DNA from: Hyphomicrobiales bacterium
GTDB taxonomy: Bacteria; Pseudomonadota; Alphaproteobacteria; Rhizobiales; Rhizobiaceae
Direction: 5' to 3'
Length of the DNA stretch: 64,000 nt
Assembly (NCBI GenBank): GCA_900472485.1
Contig: UCII01000017.1
Coordinates: 1-64,000 of the forward strand
Shown here: piece after piece, positions 43,584-52,515 of the stretch
How positions within the stretch are numbered: the first letter of the stretch is position 1
Layout of the letters: every line of letters begins with the position of its first letter
The notes under the pieces: model-generated
Database searches by the model: none
The model's input: only the letters and a program-made list of their open reading frames with translations
What the model was told of the DNA's origin: nothing
Position numbers and translations under genes: made by a program

Positions 43584-44507
43584 TTAGCCCTCCGGCAGGG
43601 GAATGAACTCTTCCTCGTCACCCGGCACGATATCGAAGCGGCCCGTGCGCCATTCTTCCTTGGCCTTTTCGATGCGCTCCTTTGAGGACGAGACGAAATT
43701 CCACCAGATATAGCGCTTTGAATTGAGCGCTGCACCGCCAAAAAGCATGAGATGACAGCCTTTTTCAGCGGTCTCCAGCGTTATCGCGTCACCAGGGCGA
43801 AAGACGAGAAGTTGATCCTGTTCGAAACGGTCGCCGGCGACGACGAGCGAACCGGAGAGAATATAGACCGCACGCTCCTCATGCGCTGCCCCAAAAGGAA
43901 ACGTCGTGTTCGGCTGCAGCTGCAGATCGACGTAGAGCGTGTCGGAGAAGGATTTCACCGGCGATTTCAGGCCTTCGAAATCGCCGATCACCACGCGCCC
44001 GGTCACGCTGCCATCGGCGATCACAGGCAGTTCGTCCTTCTCGGTGTGGGCAAAAGACGGATCGATCTCTTCCTTGTCGTCGGGCAGCGCCAGCCAAGTC
44101 TGCAGGCCTGACATGGAAAATGGATGGTCGCGCAGGTTCTCCGGTGTGCGCTCGGAATGCACGATGCCGCGCCCGGCCGTCATCAGATTGATATCGCCGG
44201 GGCGGATCACCTTGGCGGTGCCGAGGCTATCCATATGGCGGATTTCGCCGTCGAACAGGTAGGTGACGGTGGAAAGGCCGATATGCGGATGCGGGCGCAC
44301 GTCGAGCGCCTGACCCGGCCGCAAAATGGCAGGACCCATTCGATCGAAGAAGATGAACGGCCCCACCAGCCGCCGCCGGCTGCTCGGAAGCGCGCGCCGC
44401 ACGGAGAAGCCGCCGAGGTCGCTGGTGCGCGGGATAATCAGATTTTCGATCGCGTCGCAGGCGAAGGCATCACCGGCCTGCGGATCGTTGCCTGGGAAGA
44501 AGGACAT
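43584..44507 (-). CDS. Pirin family protein
   Basis: A 307-residue bicupin. The first cupin holds the metal-binding pattern RPHPHIGLSTVTYLFDG ... HMDSLG with the trailing Glu in GIVHSERTPE, the typical His3-Glu set of pirins. The second cupin (AVYILSGSLVVAGDRF) lacks a clear set, as usual. Some pirins have quercetinase activity or interact with transcription proteins; nothing here decides. ATG at 44507 has aaggagag upstream. It stands between xseB and dxs on the same strand, but gaps of ~85 and ~125 bp suggest its own transcript. Confidence 0.9.
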   Translation of the reverse strand: MSFFPGNDPQAGDAFACDAIENLIIPRTSDLGGFSVRRALPSSRRRLVGPFIFFDRMGPAILRPGQALDVRPHPHIGLSTVTYLFDGEIRHMDSLGTAKVIRPGDINLMTAGRGIVHSERTPENLRDHPFSMSGLQTWLALPDDKEEIDPSFAHTEKDELPVIADGSVTGRVVIGDFEGLKSPVKSFSDTLYVDLQLQPNTTFPFGAAHEERAVYILSGSLVVAGDRFEQDQLLVFRPGDAITLETAEKGCHLMLFGGAALNSKRYIWWNFVSSSKERIEKAKEEWRTGRFDIVPGDEEEFIPLPEG

Positions 44508-44591
44508 AACGGCTCTCCTTTCGGTCGGAACGCAACCTACCGGGCCAACCTACCGGCAATGTCACCCAAACTCAAATTTTCCGGTGGGGTC

Positions 44592-44843
44592 TCAGGCGCC
44601 ATCAAGGGCTTCCGTGCCCTGTGGCTTGCCGGCACGGTCGAGCCTGATCTTCTCGATGCGGTTTTCGGCGGCCGAAAGCAGCGCCTCGCAGTGCTTCTTC
44701 AGTGCTTCGCCACGCTCATAGATCGAAATGGATTCATCGAGCGCCACGTCGCCGCGCTCAAGCCGTGCCACGATGCTTTCAAGCTCCGCCACGGCCTTCT
44801 CGAAGGAATAGCCCGAAACATCTGCCTTGGCGTTCTCGCTCAT
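44592..44843 (-). CDS. xseB: Exodeoxyribonuclease VII small subunit
   Basis: An 83-residue XseB, partner of XseA in the single-strand exonuclease VII. The family motif is FEKAVAELESIVARLERGDVAL with LDESISIYERGEAL following. The ATG at 44843 is preferred to the TTG two codons upstream because of agagg 6 bases before it. It begins 2 bp after the deacetylase stop, so the two are translationally close. XseA is elsewhere. Confidence 0.93.
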   Translation of the reverse strand: MSENAKADVSGYSFEKAVAELESIVARLERGDVALDESISIYERGEALKKHCEALLSAAENRIEKIRLDRAGKPQGTEALDGA

Positions 44844-44845
44844 CG

Positions 44846-45787
44846 TCAACCTCTCATCATGCGTAGAATATGCATCCCCGCCGACTCGGCGAGACCTTCC
44901 AGATCATAGCCGCCTTCGAGCAGGCTGACGACCCGGTTCTTCGCGCTGCGATCCGCAACTTCCAGCAGCCGCCCCGTTGCCCAGTCGAAATCCTCGCCGG
45001 TCAGGTTCAGTTGCGCCAGGGGATCGCGGTGATGGGCGTCGAAGCCGGCCGAGATGATGATGAGATCGGGGCTGAAGTCGGCGAGCGCCGGCAGGATGCG
45101 CGACTTGAAGGCCTCTCGGAAATGATCGCCGCCTGTATTGGGAGAGAGCGGTGCATTGACGATGGTATTGTACGTGCCACTTTCATCCTTCTTGCCGCTA
45201 CCCGGATAAAGCGGCATCTGATGGGTGGAACAGAAGAGCACGGACGGATCGTCCCAGAAGATGTCCTGCGTGCCATTGCCGTGATGCACGTCCCAATCGA
45301 CGATGGCGACACGCTCGGCGCCGTGGGCCTTTTGCGCATGGCGGGCGGCAATCGCGGCATTGTTGAAGAAACAGAAGCCCATGGCCTTGGTCTTCTCGGC
45401 ATGATGACCGGGCGGCCGGGCCGCGACGAAGACATTGTCGGCCGCACCGGAGAAGACGTCGTCGACCGCCGCCATGGCGCCGCCGACGCCATGCATGATC
45501 GCCTGCAGCGTCTTCGGGCTGGCATAGGTATCGGCTTCGATCTGGTTGATCTCGCCGTCATCGCCTCTGTCCGGCATCGAACGCAGCACGAAATCCAGAT
45601 GCTCTTCGGGGTGAGCAAGCAGGACCGCATCCTCATGCGCGGCAGGCGCTTTTCGCCGGTCCAGCCGCTCGAAATTCGGATGCTCCAGCGCGATATTCAG
45701 CGATCGCAGCCGATCCGGCCGTTCGGGGTGACCTGCCGGAACGATGTGTTCAAGAAAGATCGGATGTTCGTAAAGACGTGTGCTCAT
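44846..45787 (-). CDS. Histone-deacetylase-family amidohydrolase
   Basis: A 313-residue class II-type HDAC-like zinc amidohydrolase. Active-site blocks are HPERPDRLR, ARPPGHHAEKTKAMGFCFFNN (about 130-150; the His-His dyad), the zinc ligands in VDWDVHHGNGTQDIFW, and IISAGFDAHHRDPLAQ; the C-terminal LEGGYDLEGL is typical. In bacteria such enzymes act on acetylated polyamines or proteins; substrate unknown. ATG at 45787. Its stop lies 2 bp before the xseB start. This pairing with xseB and dxs is conserved in alphaproteobacteria from memory. Confidence 0.93.
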   Translation of the reverse strand: MSTRLYEHPIFLEHIVPAGHPERPDRLRSLNIALEHPNFERLDRRKAPAAHEDAVLLAHPEEHLDFVLRSMPDRGDDGEINQIEADTYASPKTLQAIMHGVGGAMAAVDDVFSGAADNVFVAARPPGHHAEKTKAMGFCFFNNAAIAARHAQKAHGAERVAIVDWDVHHGNGTQDIFWDDPSVLFCSTHQMPLYPGSGKKDESGTYNTIVNAPLSPNTGGDHFREAFKSRILPALADFSPDLIIISAGFDAHHRDPLAQLNLTGEDFDWATGRLLEVADRSAKNRVVSLLEGGYDLEGLAESAGMHILRMMRG

Positions 45788-45954
45788 GGGGCCAATCTAT
45801 AAATGAGGTGTGACGCCTATTACAGGACATGGACCATGTCACTACAATGTCAACAATCCATCTTAACCACTTTGGAATGGCGCCCGTTTACTTATCGAAG
45901 CGTGGTGTTAAGCTTTCATTAAGGTCAGTATGGCGTCGGCCAAGGTTATGCGTC

Positions 45955-46356
45955 ATGGCGAGAACAGAACGATCCGATGTCATCGAGGTAAGGGTGCCGC
46001 CGCGCGATGTCGACCGGCACGGCCAGATGTTTATCGCCTCCTACATCTCGCAGGCGGAGACCGCACTCTCCAACTTTTGGCGCACGCGGCCGCTGGTCGA
46101 TGACGAGCCTATCTATATCGCCAAGAAGGCATCATGCTCGCTGCACCACGCCTTGCACTATGATGACCTTGCCCGTTATTCGATCAGCGTCAACAAGATT
46201 GGCGGCAAGTCGATCGGTTTCGTCATCTCGGTCGAAACCGGCAACGAACTGGCCGCGGAGGTGGAAATTCTCTGGCTCGCAGTCCGCGGCGATGAGCATG
46301 ACCCCGTGCCATTGCCGGAAGACACGCGCGATTGGCTCTATAAATATCTGGCCTGA
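45955..46356 (+). CDS. Hotdog-fold acyl-CoA thioesterase-like protein
   Basis: A 133-residue single 4HBT hotdog domain. The block RVPPRDVDRHGQMFIASYISQAE holds the helix with the catalytic Asp or Glu region (D of DVDRHGQM) and is followed by ALHYDDLARYSISVNKIG. It ends with a short charged tail. Substrate not readable. ATG at 45955 was chosen because the upstream 42 codons are unlike the family and rich in Arg and Trp. It is convergent with bioY. Confidence 0.82.
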   Translation: MARTERSDVIEVRVPPRDVDRHGQMFIASYISQAETALSNFWRTRPLVDDEPIYIAKKASCSLHHALHYDDLARYSISVNKIGGKSIGFVISVETGNELAAEVEILWLAVRGDEHDPVPLPEDTRDWLYKYLA

Positions 46357-46364
46357 GCCGAGCT

Positions 46365-46922
46365 CTAGCTCCGCTGCGGCAGAAGCGGATAGCCAGCCAT
46401 GACCGCGCGGCCGACCAGAGCCGCAACCACAGCCTTGATGATATCTCCCGGCACGAAGCCCAGAGATCCGACAAATGCCTTGCTGAAGCCGATATTGATC
46501 GCCAGCCAGGCAATGCCGAACGCGTAAAGCACCACCACGCCGCCGATGACGGCGGCGATAAAGAAGCCGATTCCCTGAGATAGGCCGCTTTGCTCCGGCT
46601 TCACCAATCTCTCGGAGAGATAGCCGGTGACGAAGGCTGCGAATATCCAGCCGACGAAGAAGCCGGCCGTCGGACCTGCAAACACCGCAAGACCACCACG
46701 GCCACCCGACAGCACCGGCAAGCCAATCGTGACAAGCACCACCACCAAGAGCACTGCGATGGTCCCGCGCTTGGCGCCGAGCACGACGCCGGCAAGCATC
46801 ACGCCGAGCGACTGAGCCGTGATCGGAACCGGAATGATGCCGATCGGGATTGGCGGCAAGAGGCCGAGCGCCACGATGATGGCGGCAAACAGCGCCGAGA
46901 AGACGAGATCGCGGGTGTTCAT
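46365..46922 (-). CDS. bioY: Biotin ECF transporter, S component
   Basis: A 185-residue polytopic membrane protein with six predicted helices. The family motif GGRGGLAVFAGPTAGFFVGW occurs around 70-89, and IPIGIIPVPITAQSLGVML is the usual N-terminal ligand region. It captures biotin and works with BioM (ATPase) and BioN (coupling protein). The ATG at 46922 has AAGGAG upstream, and the open frame beyond it lacks similarity. It follows bioN by 28 bp. Confidence 0.95.
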   Translation of the reverse strand: MNTRDLVFSALFAAIIVALGLLPPIPIGIIPVPITAQSLGVMLAGVVLGAKRGTIAVLLVVVLVTIGLPVLSGGRGGLAVFAGPTAGFFVGWIFAAFVTGYLSERLVKPEQSGLSQGIGFFIAAVIGGVVVLYAFGIAWLAINIGFSKAFVGSLGFVPGDIIKAVVAALVGRAVMAGYPLLPQRS

Positions 46923-46950
46923 GGCGGCTCCTTCCGAAAGAGTTTTACGT

Positions 46951-47553
46951 TCATTGACGCCGAATGCCGCGCGCGTCAATCGCCGCCGCGATGTTGTCCG
47001 CATCGCGCAGGGTCAGGATGATGAGCGGTACAAGCGTGGTTGCCAGGCGAACCTTGATTCCGCGCGCCTGGTGGGCTTCGCGGATCGCGCGGTAGCGATC
47101 GAGAATTTCAGGCACGAAACGGATGACCAGGCCGATTGCAAGCCCGATATCGGCGGCTTTCAGCAAGCCTATTTTTTCGAGTGGCATGGCAAGCGCGGTG
47201 ATTTCATCGATGAAAGCCGCCATCGATGTCGTCGCCGTCACCGTGGCGGCAAATAGCGCCAGCGCGGTCAATCGCAGCGCCGTAACGATGGCTGCGTGCA
47301 GGGGGCCGACGACTGCCGCGAATATGGCCAGGACGGCAATCGAGACGAGGATAGGTCGCAGCCGCTTGAGCGCCTCTGCAATTAGCAGGCCGCTGCGAAG
47401 ATAAAGGGCGGCACCGACAAGGTTTGCGCAGGCGAGCAGCGCGATGGACTGGGTCACGAACAACAGGAGGCCGAGTGCGGCAAGCGCAAGCAGCTTCGCA
47501 CGTGGCGAGAGCCGATGCACCCATGTATCCGCATCCACATGCAGCGTCTGCAT
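46951..47553 (-). CDS. bioN: Biotin ECF transporter, transmembrane coupling protein
   Basis: A 200-residue CbiQ-family membrane protein. It has about five hydrophobic helices, then the two Ala-Arg-Gly coupling motifs: EAHQARGIKV and AAAIDARGIRRQ, the second at the C-terminus. These helices contact BioM. Its ATG overlaps the bioM stop by one base (TGATG), so translation is coupled. Confidence 0.95.
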   Translation of the reverse strand: MQTLHVDADTWVHRLSPRAKLLALAALGLLLFVTQSIALLACANLVGAALYLRSGLLIAEALKRLRPILVSIAVLAIFAAVVGPLHAAIVTALRLTALALFAATVTATTSMAAFIDEITALAMPLEKIGLLKAADIGLAIGLVIRFVPEILDRYRAIREAHQARGIKVRLATTLVPLIILTLRDADNIAAAIDARGIRRQ

Positions 47554-48230
47554 CAGCCGGCCATCTCCTTGTAGCGGGCGATGGCTTCCATTGCGGGCGC
47601 ATCTGCAACAAGCCGGCCCTGGTCGAACAGCAGCACACGCTCGAAATCCTCAAGTAGCGGCAGGTCGTGGCTGATGACGATGACATTTTCTGGAAGCATT
47701 GCCATGGTCCTCTGCACGAGTGCCCGATTCCTCAGATCGAGCTGGTTGGTCGGCTCGTCGAGAATGAGGATGTCCGGGCCGGTGACAAGTACCGAGCAGA
47801 GTGCTGCCATCTGCAACTCACCACCGGAAAGCTCATGTGCCCGCCGCGCGCCGAGATGGCTAACGCCGAATCGCTCGAGAATGCCCTCTACCACAACCTC
47901 AATCTCAGCCTTTTCATATCCGCGCGCCTTCAGCCCGAAGGCGATGTCGTCGCGCACGATGGGTAAAATGATCTGGTTCTGCGGCGACTGGAAGATATAG
48001 CCGACCTTGCCGAGCACTTCGGCAGCGTCGCCGACCGTATCGAACCCATCGACCACGACCCGCCCGCTCGTCGGCTTGACGAGTCCATTAATCAACCGCG
48101 CGAAGGTCGTCTTGCCCGAACCGTTGAGACCGATGACGCCGATACGGCGCTCCTTCAGTGTCAGGCTCAGCGGAAACAGCGCGGTGCGCGTGCCGTAATC
48201 GACGCCGGCATTGTCGAAGCGGATATCCAA
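47553..48230 (-). CDS. bioM: Biotin ECF transporter, ATPase component
   Basis: A 225-residue ABC ATPase of the CbiO type. Walker A is GLNGSGKTT (34-42), the Q-loop is YIFQSPQNQ, the signature LSGGELQM, Walker B ILILDEPTNQL, and the switch His is VISHD. It energises biotin uptake with BioN and BioY. The start is TTG at 48230, supported by aggga 7-8 bases upstream; no ATG is close. bioM-bioN-bioY form one operon; no BioR (TTATMKATAA) site was seen upstream. Confidence 0.95.
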   Translation of the reverse strand: MDIRFDNAGVDYGTRTALFPLSLTLKERRIGVIGLNGSGKTTFARLINGLVKPTSGRVVVDGFDTVGDAAEVLGKVGYIFQSPQNQIILPIVRDDIAFGLKARGYEKAEIEVVVEGILERFGVSHLGARRAHELSGGELQMAALCSVLVTGPDILILDEPTNQLDLRNRALVQRTMAMLPENVIVISHDLPLLEDFERVLLFDQGRLVADAPAMEAIARYKEMAG

Positions 48231-48337
48231 GCAGTTTCCCTGTTCAACGGTGTGATCACGGAGCTATAGCGCATCGCCTCGATTTATCAAATCAGGGCCT
48301 CTTTGAAAGCATGGGAATTTATGCCTATGATCTGCTT

Positions 48338-49528
48338 ATGACGAATCTGCTCTCGAATCGTGACGCCCGCCGCGTGTTCCTTGCCAAGCAGGGGCTTGCC
48401 AATCCGCCGAACCGCGCCTTGACCAAGGCGGGGCTGTTGCAGCTCATCCACGACATCGGCTTCGTGCAGGTCGATAGCATAGGCACCGTCGAGCGTGCCC
48501 ATCACCAGATCCTGTTTTCGCGCAACCAGACCTATCGGCGCGAGCATCTGACGGAACTTCTGGAAAAGGACGGCGCGCTCTTCGAGAACTGGACGCACGA
48601 CGCCTCCATCCTACCGAGCGCTTTCTTCGTCTATTGGAAGCACCGTTTTCGCCGCGAGGAAGTGGCGATCATCGAGCGCTGGCGGAAATGGCGCGGCGAG
48701 GGGTTCGAGGCGGCTTTCGAGGAAACCTACGAGCGCGTGCTGAAGAACGGCGCGATCACCGCCCGCGAGGTCAAGGCGGAGGATCATGTCTCCGGTGGCT
48801 GGTGGAATTGGCACCCCAACAAGACGGCGCTCGAATATTTCTGGCGCACCGGCAAGTTCGCGATCGCCGGCCGCACCAATTTCCAGAAGGTCTACGACCT
48901 CGTGGAGCGTGTGCTTCCGGCTCATTTCCATGAGCCGGAAGTGGAGCACGATGAATTCGTCGACTGGGCCTGCCGCAGCGCGCTGCAGCGCCTCGGTTTT
49001 GCGACCTCAGGCGAAATCGCCGCCTTCTGGGATCTCGTGACGCCGCAGGAAGCCAAAAGCTGGATCGAGACGCATCGTGACGAGTTGACCGAAGTGCTGA
49101 TCGAGCCCGCCGGCGGCGGCAAGCCTCGTCCTTCCTTCGCATTCCAAGATTTCCATGACACGCTCGACAGCCATGCCGAAGCGCCGGCCCGCATCCGCGT
49201 GCTTAGCCCCTTCGATCCGACGCTGCGCGATCGCAATCGCACCGAACGCCTCTTCGGCTTCTTCTATCGTATCGAGATTTTCGTGCCGGAGCCGAAGCGC
49301 GAATACGGCTATTATGTCTTTCCGCTCTTGGAAGGAGACCGTCTGATCGGCCGGATCGATATGAAGGCCGATCGTAAGGCCGGCACTCTCGACGTCAAGC
49401 GCCTGTGGCTAGAACCGGGCGTCAAGGCATCCGCCGGCCGACTGGAGAAGCTGGAAGCGGAACTGGAGCGTATTGCCCGTTTCACCGGCGTCGAGAAGGT
49501 CGTCTTTCTCGAAGGCTGGCGGGGATGA
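48338..49528 (+). CDS. YcaQ-like winged-helix DNA glycosylase
   Basis: A 396-residue HTH_42 (COG3214) protein related to the interstrand-crosslink glycosylases AlkZ and YcaQ. The catalytic Q-x-D signature is Q44-V45-D46, followed by SIGTVERAHHQILFSR; the YcaQ/AlkX branch uses Gln-x-Asp where AlkZ has Gln-x-Gln. The middle holds WRKWRGEGFEAAFEETYERVL and GWWNWHPNKTALEYFWRTG; the C-terminus has LFGFFYRIEIFVPEPKREYG. Expected substrates are bulky N-alkylated bases or crosslinks. The start is uncertain: ATG at 48338 or 48311; neither has a convincing ribosome site. It is transcribed divergently from bioM. Confidence 0.85.
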   Translation: MTNLLSNRDARRVFLAKQGLANPPNRALTKAGLLQLIHDIGFVQVDSIGTVERAHHQILFSRNQTYRREHLTELLEKDGALFENWTHDASILPSAFFVYWKHRFRREEVAIIERWRKWRGEGFEAAFEETYERVLKNGAITAREVKAEDHVSGGWWNWHPNKTALEYFWRTGKFAIAGRTNFQKVYDLVERVLPAHFHEPEVEHDEFVDWACRSALQRLGFATSGEIAAFWDLVTPQEAKSWIETHRDELTEVLIEPAGGGKPRPSFAFQDFHDTLDSHAEAPARIRVLSPFDPTLRDRNRTERLFGFFYRIEIFVPEPKREYGYYVFPLLEGDRLIGRIDMKADRKAGTLDVKRLWLEPGVKASAGRLEKLEAELERIARFTGVEKVVFLEGWRG

Positions 49529-49601
49529 CCCTTGCTTTTCGAGAGATCGGTGGTGAGCGGCATCCGGGGAACGGCCGCTGATTTTTGAGGACAGCGATCG
49601 C

Positions 49602-50660
49602 ATGGATAATGTTCGGATATTCGACGGGCACAATGATGCGGTCCAGTTCATGTTGGATTATAGACCCGACGGCCGTGATTTTCTGGCGCGGTCCGAGGCC
49701 GGACATCTCGATCTTCCAAGAGCACTCGAAGGAGGCTTGGCCGGCGGATTGTTTGCGATGTACGCCGCGCCAGAGCATGAGCCGGTGGATGACCTGACGA
49801 TCACCCGTGATGGCTACGAAGTTCGCTATGCCGAGACCCTGCATCCGGACCATGCCCGCCGGCAAATCGACGGGCAGCTTGCGGCCATAAAGAAGCTGAT
49901 TGGGCGTTCGGGCAATAAAATCCGTCTGGCAACGAGCGTCACCCACATCGAGGCGGCACGACATGCTGGCGTCTTTGCCGTCGTGCTCCATATGGAAGGG
50001 GCCGATGCCATCGGCCCCGATCTCGCCTATCTGGATAGCCTTTACGATGCCGGCCTTCGATCCCTGGGCATTGTGTGGAGCCGCCCGAATATCTTTGGCT
50101 ACGGCGTTCCGTTCGCCTATCCGAGATCGCCCGACACGGGACCTGGCCTCACGGATTTGGGAAAGGATCTGGTCAGAAGGTGCAACGAACTCGGGATCAT
50201 GATCGACGTTTCCCATCTAAACGAGCGCGGATTTTGGGATGTCGCGGCCTTGAGCACCGCTCCGCTCGTGGCCACCCACGCCTGCGCCCATGCCATATGT
50301 CCATCGACCCGAAACCTGACCGATCGGCAATTGGACGCGATCCGCGACACCGGCGGGGTCGTTGGGCTGAATTTGGCCGTCAACGATATCCGCGCGGATG
50401 CCGATCTTGACGAGGACACCCTGCTCGACGCCGTCATTCGCCAGATCGATTACCTCATCACTCGCGTTGGACCGGATGGGGTCGCTCTCGGATCGGATTT
50501 CGATGGTGCCGTCATGCCTCGCGAGATCGGAGATGCTAGCGGCTTGCCGCGCCTCGTGGATGCCATGCGCCAAAGCGGATTCGATGAACTAACCCTGCGA
50601 AAATTTGCCTATGATAATTGGCTTCGCCTATTCGGTGCCACATGGCCGGATCGATTGTAA
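49602..50660 (+). CDS. Membrane dipeptidase family (M19) protein
   Basis: A 352-residue zinc dipeptidase of the renal dipeptidase family. The metal-binding N-terminus is FDGHNDAVQFM (H10, D12). The bridging Glu is in VLHMEGADAIG (about 131), followed by GLRSLGIVWSRPNIFGYG, IMIDVSHLNERGFWDV and ATHACAHAICPSTRNL (His ligands). GVALGSDFDGAVMP is the C-terminal marker. No signal peptide, so it is probably cytoplasmic. In rhizobia relatives are often labelled dipeptidase near transporters; none is adjacent. ATG at 49602 with gaggac upstream. Confidence 0.9.
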   Translation: MDNVRIFDGHNDAVQFMLDYRPDGRDFLARSEAGHLDLPRALEGGLAGGLFAMYAAPEHEPVDDLTITRDGYEVRYAETLHPDHARRQIDGQLAAIKKLIGRSGNKIRLATSVTHIEAARHAGVFAVVLHMEGADAIGPDLAYLDSLYDAGLRSLGIVWSRPNIFGYGVPFAYPRSPDTGPGLTDLGKDLVRRCNELGIMIDVSHLNERGFWDVAALSTAPLVATHACAHAICPSTRNLTDRQLDAIRDTGGVVGLNLAVNDIRADADLDEDTLLDAVIRQIDYLITRVGPDGVALGSDFDGAVMPREIGDASGLPRLVDAMRQSGFDELTLRKFAYDNWLRLFGATWPDRL

Positions 50661-50737
50661 GCTTTGCCACATTCGCCTTGAAGGGACATAACTGACAGAG
50701 TCCAATAGGCAGAAGAACACCCGAAGAGGAGAGTTCG

Positions 50738-51283
50738 TTGTCGTCGCTGATTCTAAAAGGCAGCAATGTCAGGCTCCGCCAGCCATGTGCCGAGGACGCC
50801 GATGTGCGCTTCGCTTTGGGCACCAATGCCGAGATCGTGGAGATGTATGGCGTCAACAAGGAGGACATCGAGCCCATCACCCGGGAGGGCGCAACGCGAT
50901 GGGTTCAGGGTATTGCCGATCACCCTCACGCATGGGTTATCGAGATCAAGGGCGCCTTTGCCGGCGTGATCAGATTGGATAACGTCAATCGCCAGGACCG
51001 GCGCGCGACGATGGCGATCGGGATTTATGATCCGGCGTTGCTTGGTAAAGGCTTTGGCACGGAAGCGATCACGCTTCTGCTAGATCATGCCTTCGGCGAG
51101 ATGAGACTGCATCGCATCGGAATACGCGTGCTCGCCTACAACAAGCGCGCCATCCGCGCCTATGAAAAATGCGGCTTCATCGTCGAAGGAAGGGAGCGGG
51201 AGACCGCTTACGTCAATGGCCGCTGGCACGACGACATCATGATGGGCCTGCTGGATCGCGAGTTTTCATCACCTCCCCCTTGA
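50738..51283 (+). CDS. GNAT (RimJ/RimL-type) acetyltransferase
   Basis: A 181-residue GNAT with KGSNVRLRQPCAEDADVRF at the N-terminus and IGIYDPALLGKGFGTEAITLLL as the acetyl-CoA loop, then IRVLAYNKRAIRAYEKCGFI. Ribosomal-protein or antibiotic substrates cannot be separated by eye. Start is TTG at 50738, with aggag 7-8 bases upstream. The stop codon TGA (51281-51283) and the last residues (SSPPP) are supplied by the family A palindrome at 51270. Confidence 0.88.
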   Translation: MSSLILKGSNVRLRQPCAEDADVRFALGTNAEIVEMYGVNKEDIEPITREGATRWVQGIADHPHAWVIEIKGAFAGVIRLDNVNRQDRRATMAIGIYDPALLGKGFGTEAITLLLDHAFGEMRLHRIGIRVLAYNKRAIRAYEKCGFIVEGRERETAYVNGRWHDDIMMGLLDREFSSPPP

Positions 51284-51399
51284 GGGCGAAGGTCGCCGCG
51301 CAGCGGCGGGTGGGGGTGACAATTGTTTGCTTGCGGAGATCGACGCGATCACTCCACCCCGGAGCTTTGCTCCGACTCTCCCCCTCAAGGGGAGGGTGG
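51270..51399. repeat. Family A palindromic element, copy in a convergent gap
   Basis: Full ~130-bp copy with arms cacctcccccttgagg and ctcaaggggagggtg. It overlaps the GNAT 3' end and stops two bases before the ribB stop codon. Being a strong hairpin between convergent genes, it may act as a bidirectional terminator. Confidence 0.9.
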
Positions 51400-51401
51400 A
51401 A

Positions 51402-52505
51402 TCAGCAGATTTCCGTTGTGGCGATTTTGATGCCAAAACCTTCGAGGCCGACATAGTGCCGTTCGCGGCTGGTGAGCAGCTTGATCGAGCTGACACCGAG
51501 ATCCTTCAGGATCTGCGCGCCGAGGCCGATTTCCAGCCATTCGCTATCTCGCGCTTGCGCCTCGGCATGGCTTTCGCGTTCGGCCTGGCGCGCCTTGCGG
51601 CCATTGTCGAAATGACCGACACCGACGGAACCTTCCCGCAGATAAATAATGACGCCTCGGCCTTCCTCGGAGATCTTCTTCATGTAGAAATCGACCGGAC
51701 GGCGCTTGCCGAACAGGTCTTCGGCGACGCTTTCCGGATGCAGCCGGACCGGAATATCGATGCCGTCGCGGATGTCGCCGAAGACCACGGCGAGATGCTG
51801 CATCGTGTCCCAGGGCAAGGAATAGGTATGGGCGCGTGCCTTGCCGAACGGTGTTTCGATGTCGAAGCTGGTGCCGAGCTCGATAAGCGTTTCCTTGCGC
51901 TGGCGATAGGCGATGAGATCGGCGACGGAGACGAGCTTCAGGCCGTTCTGCTCAGCGAACTCCACCACTTGCTGGCCGCGCGTCACCGTGCCGTCGTCAT
52001 TGACCAGCTCGCTGATGACGCCGATCGGCGGCAAGCCGGCAAGCTTGCAGAGGTCGACGGCGGCTTCGGTATGGCCCGAACGCATCAGCACGCCGCCCTC
52101 GCGGGCAACCAGCGGGAAAATATGGCCGGGACGGACGAAATCTGTAGGCCCGACATTCGGATTGGCGAGGTTTCGAACCGTCAGCGTCCGGTCGTCGGCG
52201 GAAATGCCTGTTGTGGTACCGTGCTTGAAATCGACGGAAACGGTGAAGGCCGTCGTATGGGCGGAATCATTTTCCGCGACCATGGCGTTGAGGTTCAGTC
52301 GCTTGGCTTCCTCGCGCGGCATCGGCGTGCAGACGATGCCGGAAGTGTGCCGGACGATGAAGGCCATCTTTTCCGGCGTGCAGTGAACGGCGGCAACGAT
52401 CAGATCACCTTCGTTCTCCCGGTCGTTATCGTCCATGACGACGACGATCTCGCCGGCTTCGAAAGCCCGGATGGCATCGACAACACGCTTCTGATCGTAA
52501 GACAT
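51402..52505 (-). CDS. ribB: 3,4-dihydroxy-2-butanone-4-phosphate synthase with degenerate RibA-like domain
   Basis: A 367-residue protein. The N-terminal RibB domain (to about 200) makes dihydroxybutanone phosphate from ribulose 5-phosphate for riboflavin: DDNDRENEGDL (25-35), FIVRHTSGIVCTPM and GHTEAAVDLCKLAG. The C-terminal half has the RibA fold but, near 251-268, reads RLHPESVAEDLFGKRRP where GTP cyclohydrolase II has cysteine zinc ligands, so cyclohydrolase activity is probably lost. ATG at 52505. It starts 10 bp after the aroC stop, so aroC-ribB is likely an operon. Confidence 0.94.
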   Translation of the reverse strand: MSYDQKRVVDAIRAFEAGEIVVVMDDNDRENEGDLIVAAVHCTPEKMAFIVRHTSGIVCTPMPREEAKRLNLNAMVAENDSAHTTAFTVSVDFKHGTTTGISADDRTLTVRNLANPNVGPTDFVRPGHIFPLVAREGGVLMRSGHTEAAVDLCKLAGLPPIGVISELVNDDGTVTRGQQVVEFAEQNGLKLVSVADLIAYRQRKETLIELGTSFDIETPFGKARAHTYSLPWDTMQHLAVVFGDIRDGIDIPVRLHPESVAEDLFGKRRPVDFYMKKISEEGRGVIIYLREGSVGVGHFDNGRKARQAERESHAEAQARDSEWLEIGLGAQILKDLGVSSIKLLTSRERHYVGLEGFGIKIATTEIC

Positions 52506-52515
52506 CTCGAAGTCC

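Noticed and set aside
45793..45802. caatctataa, resembling the BioR site TTATCTATAA
   Set aside because: Only 8 of 10 bases agree and it lies upstream of the deacetylase, not of bioMNY.
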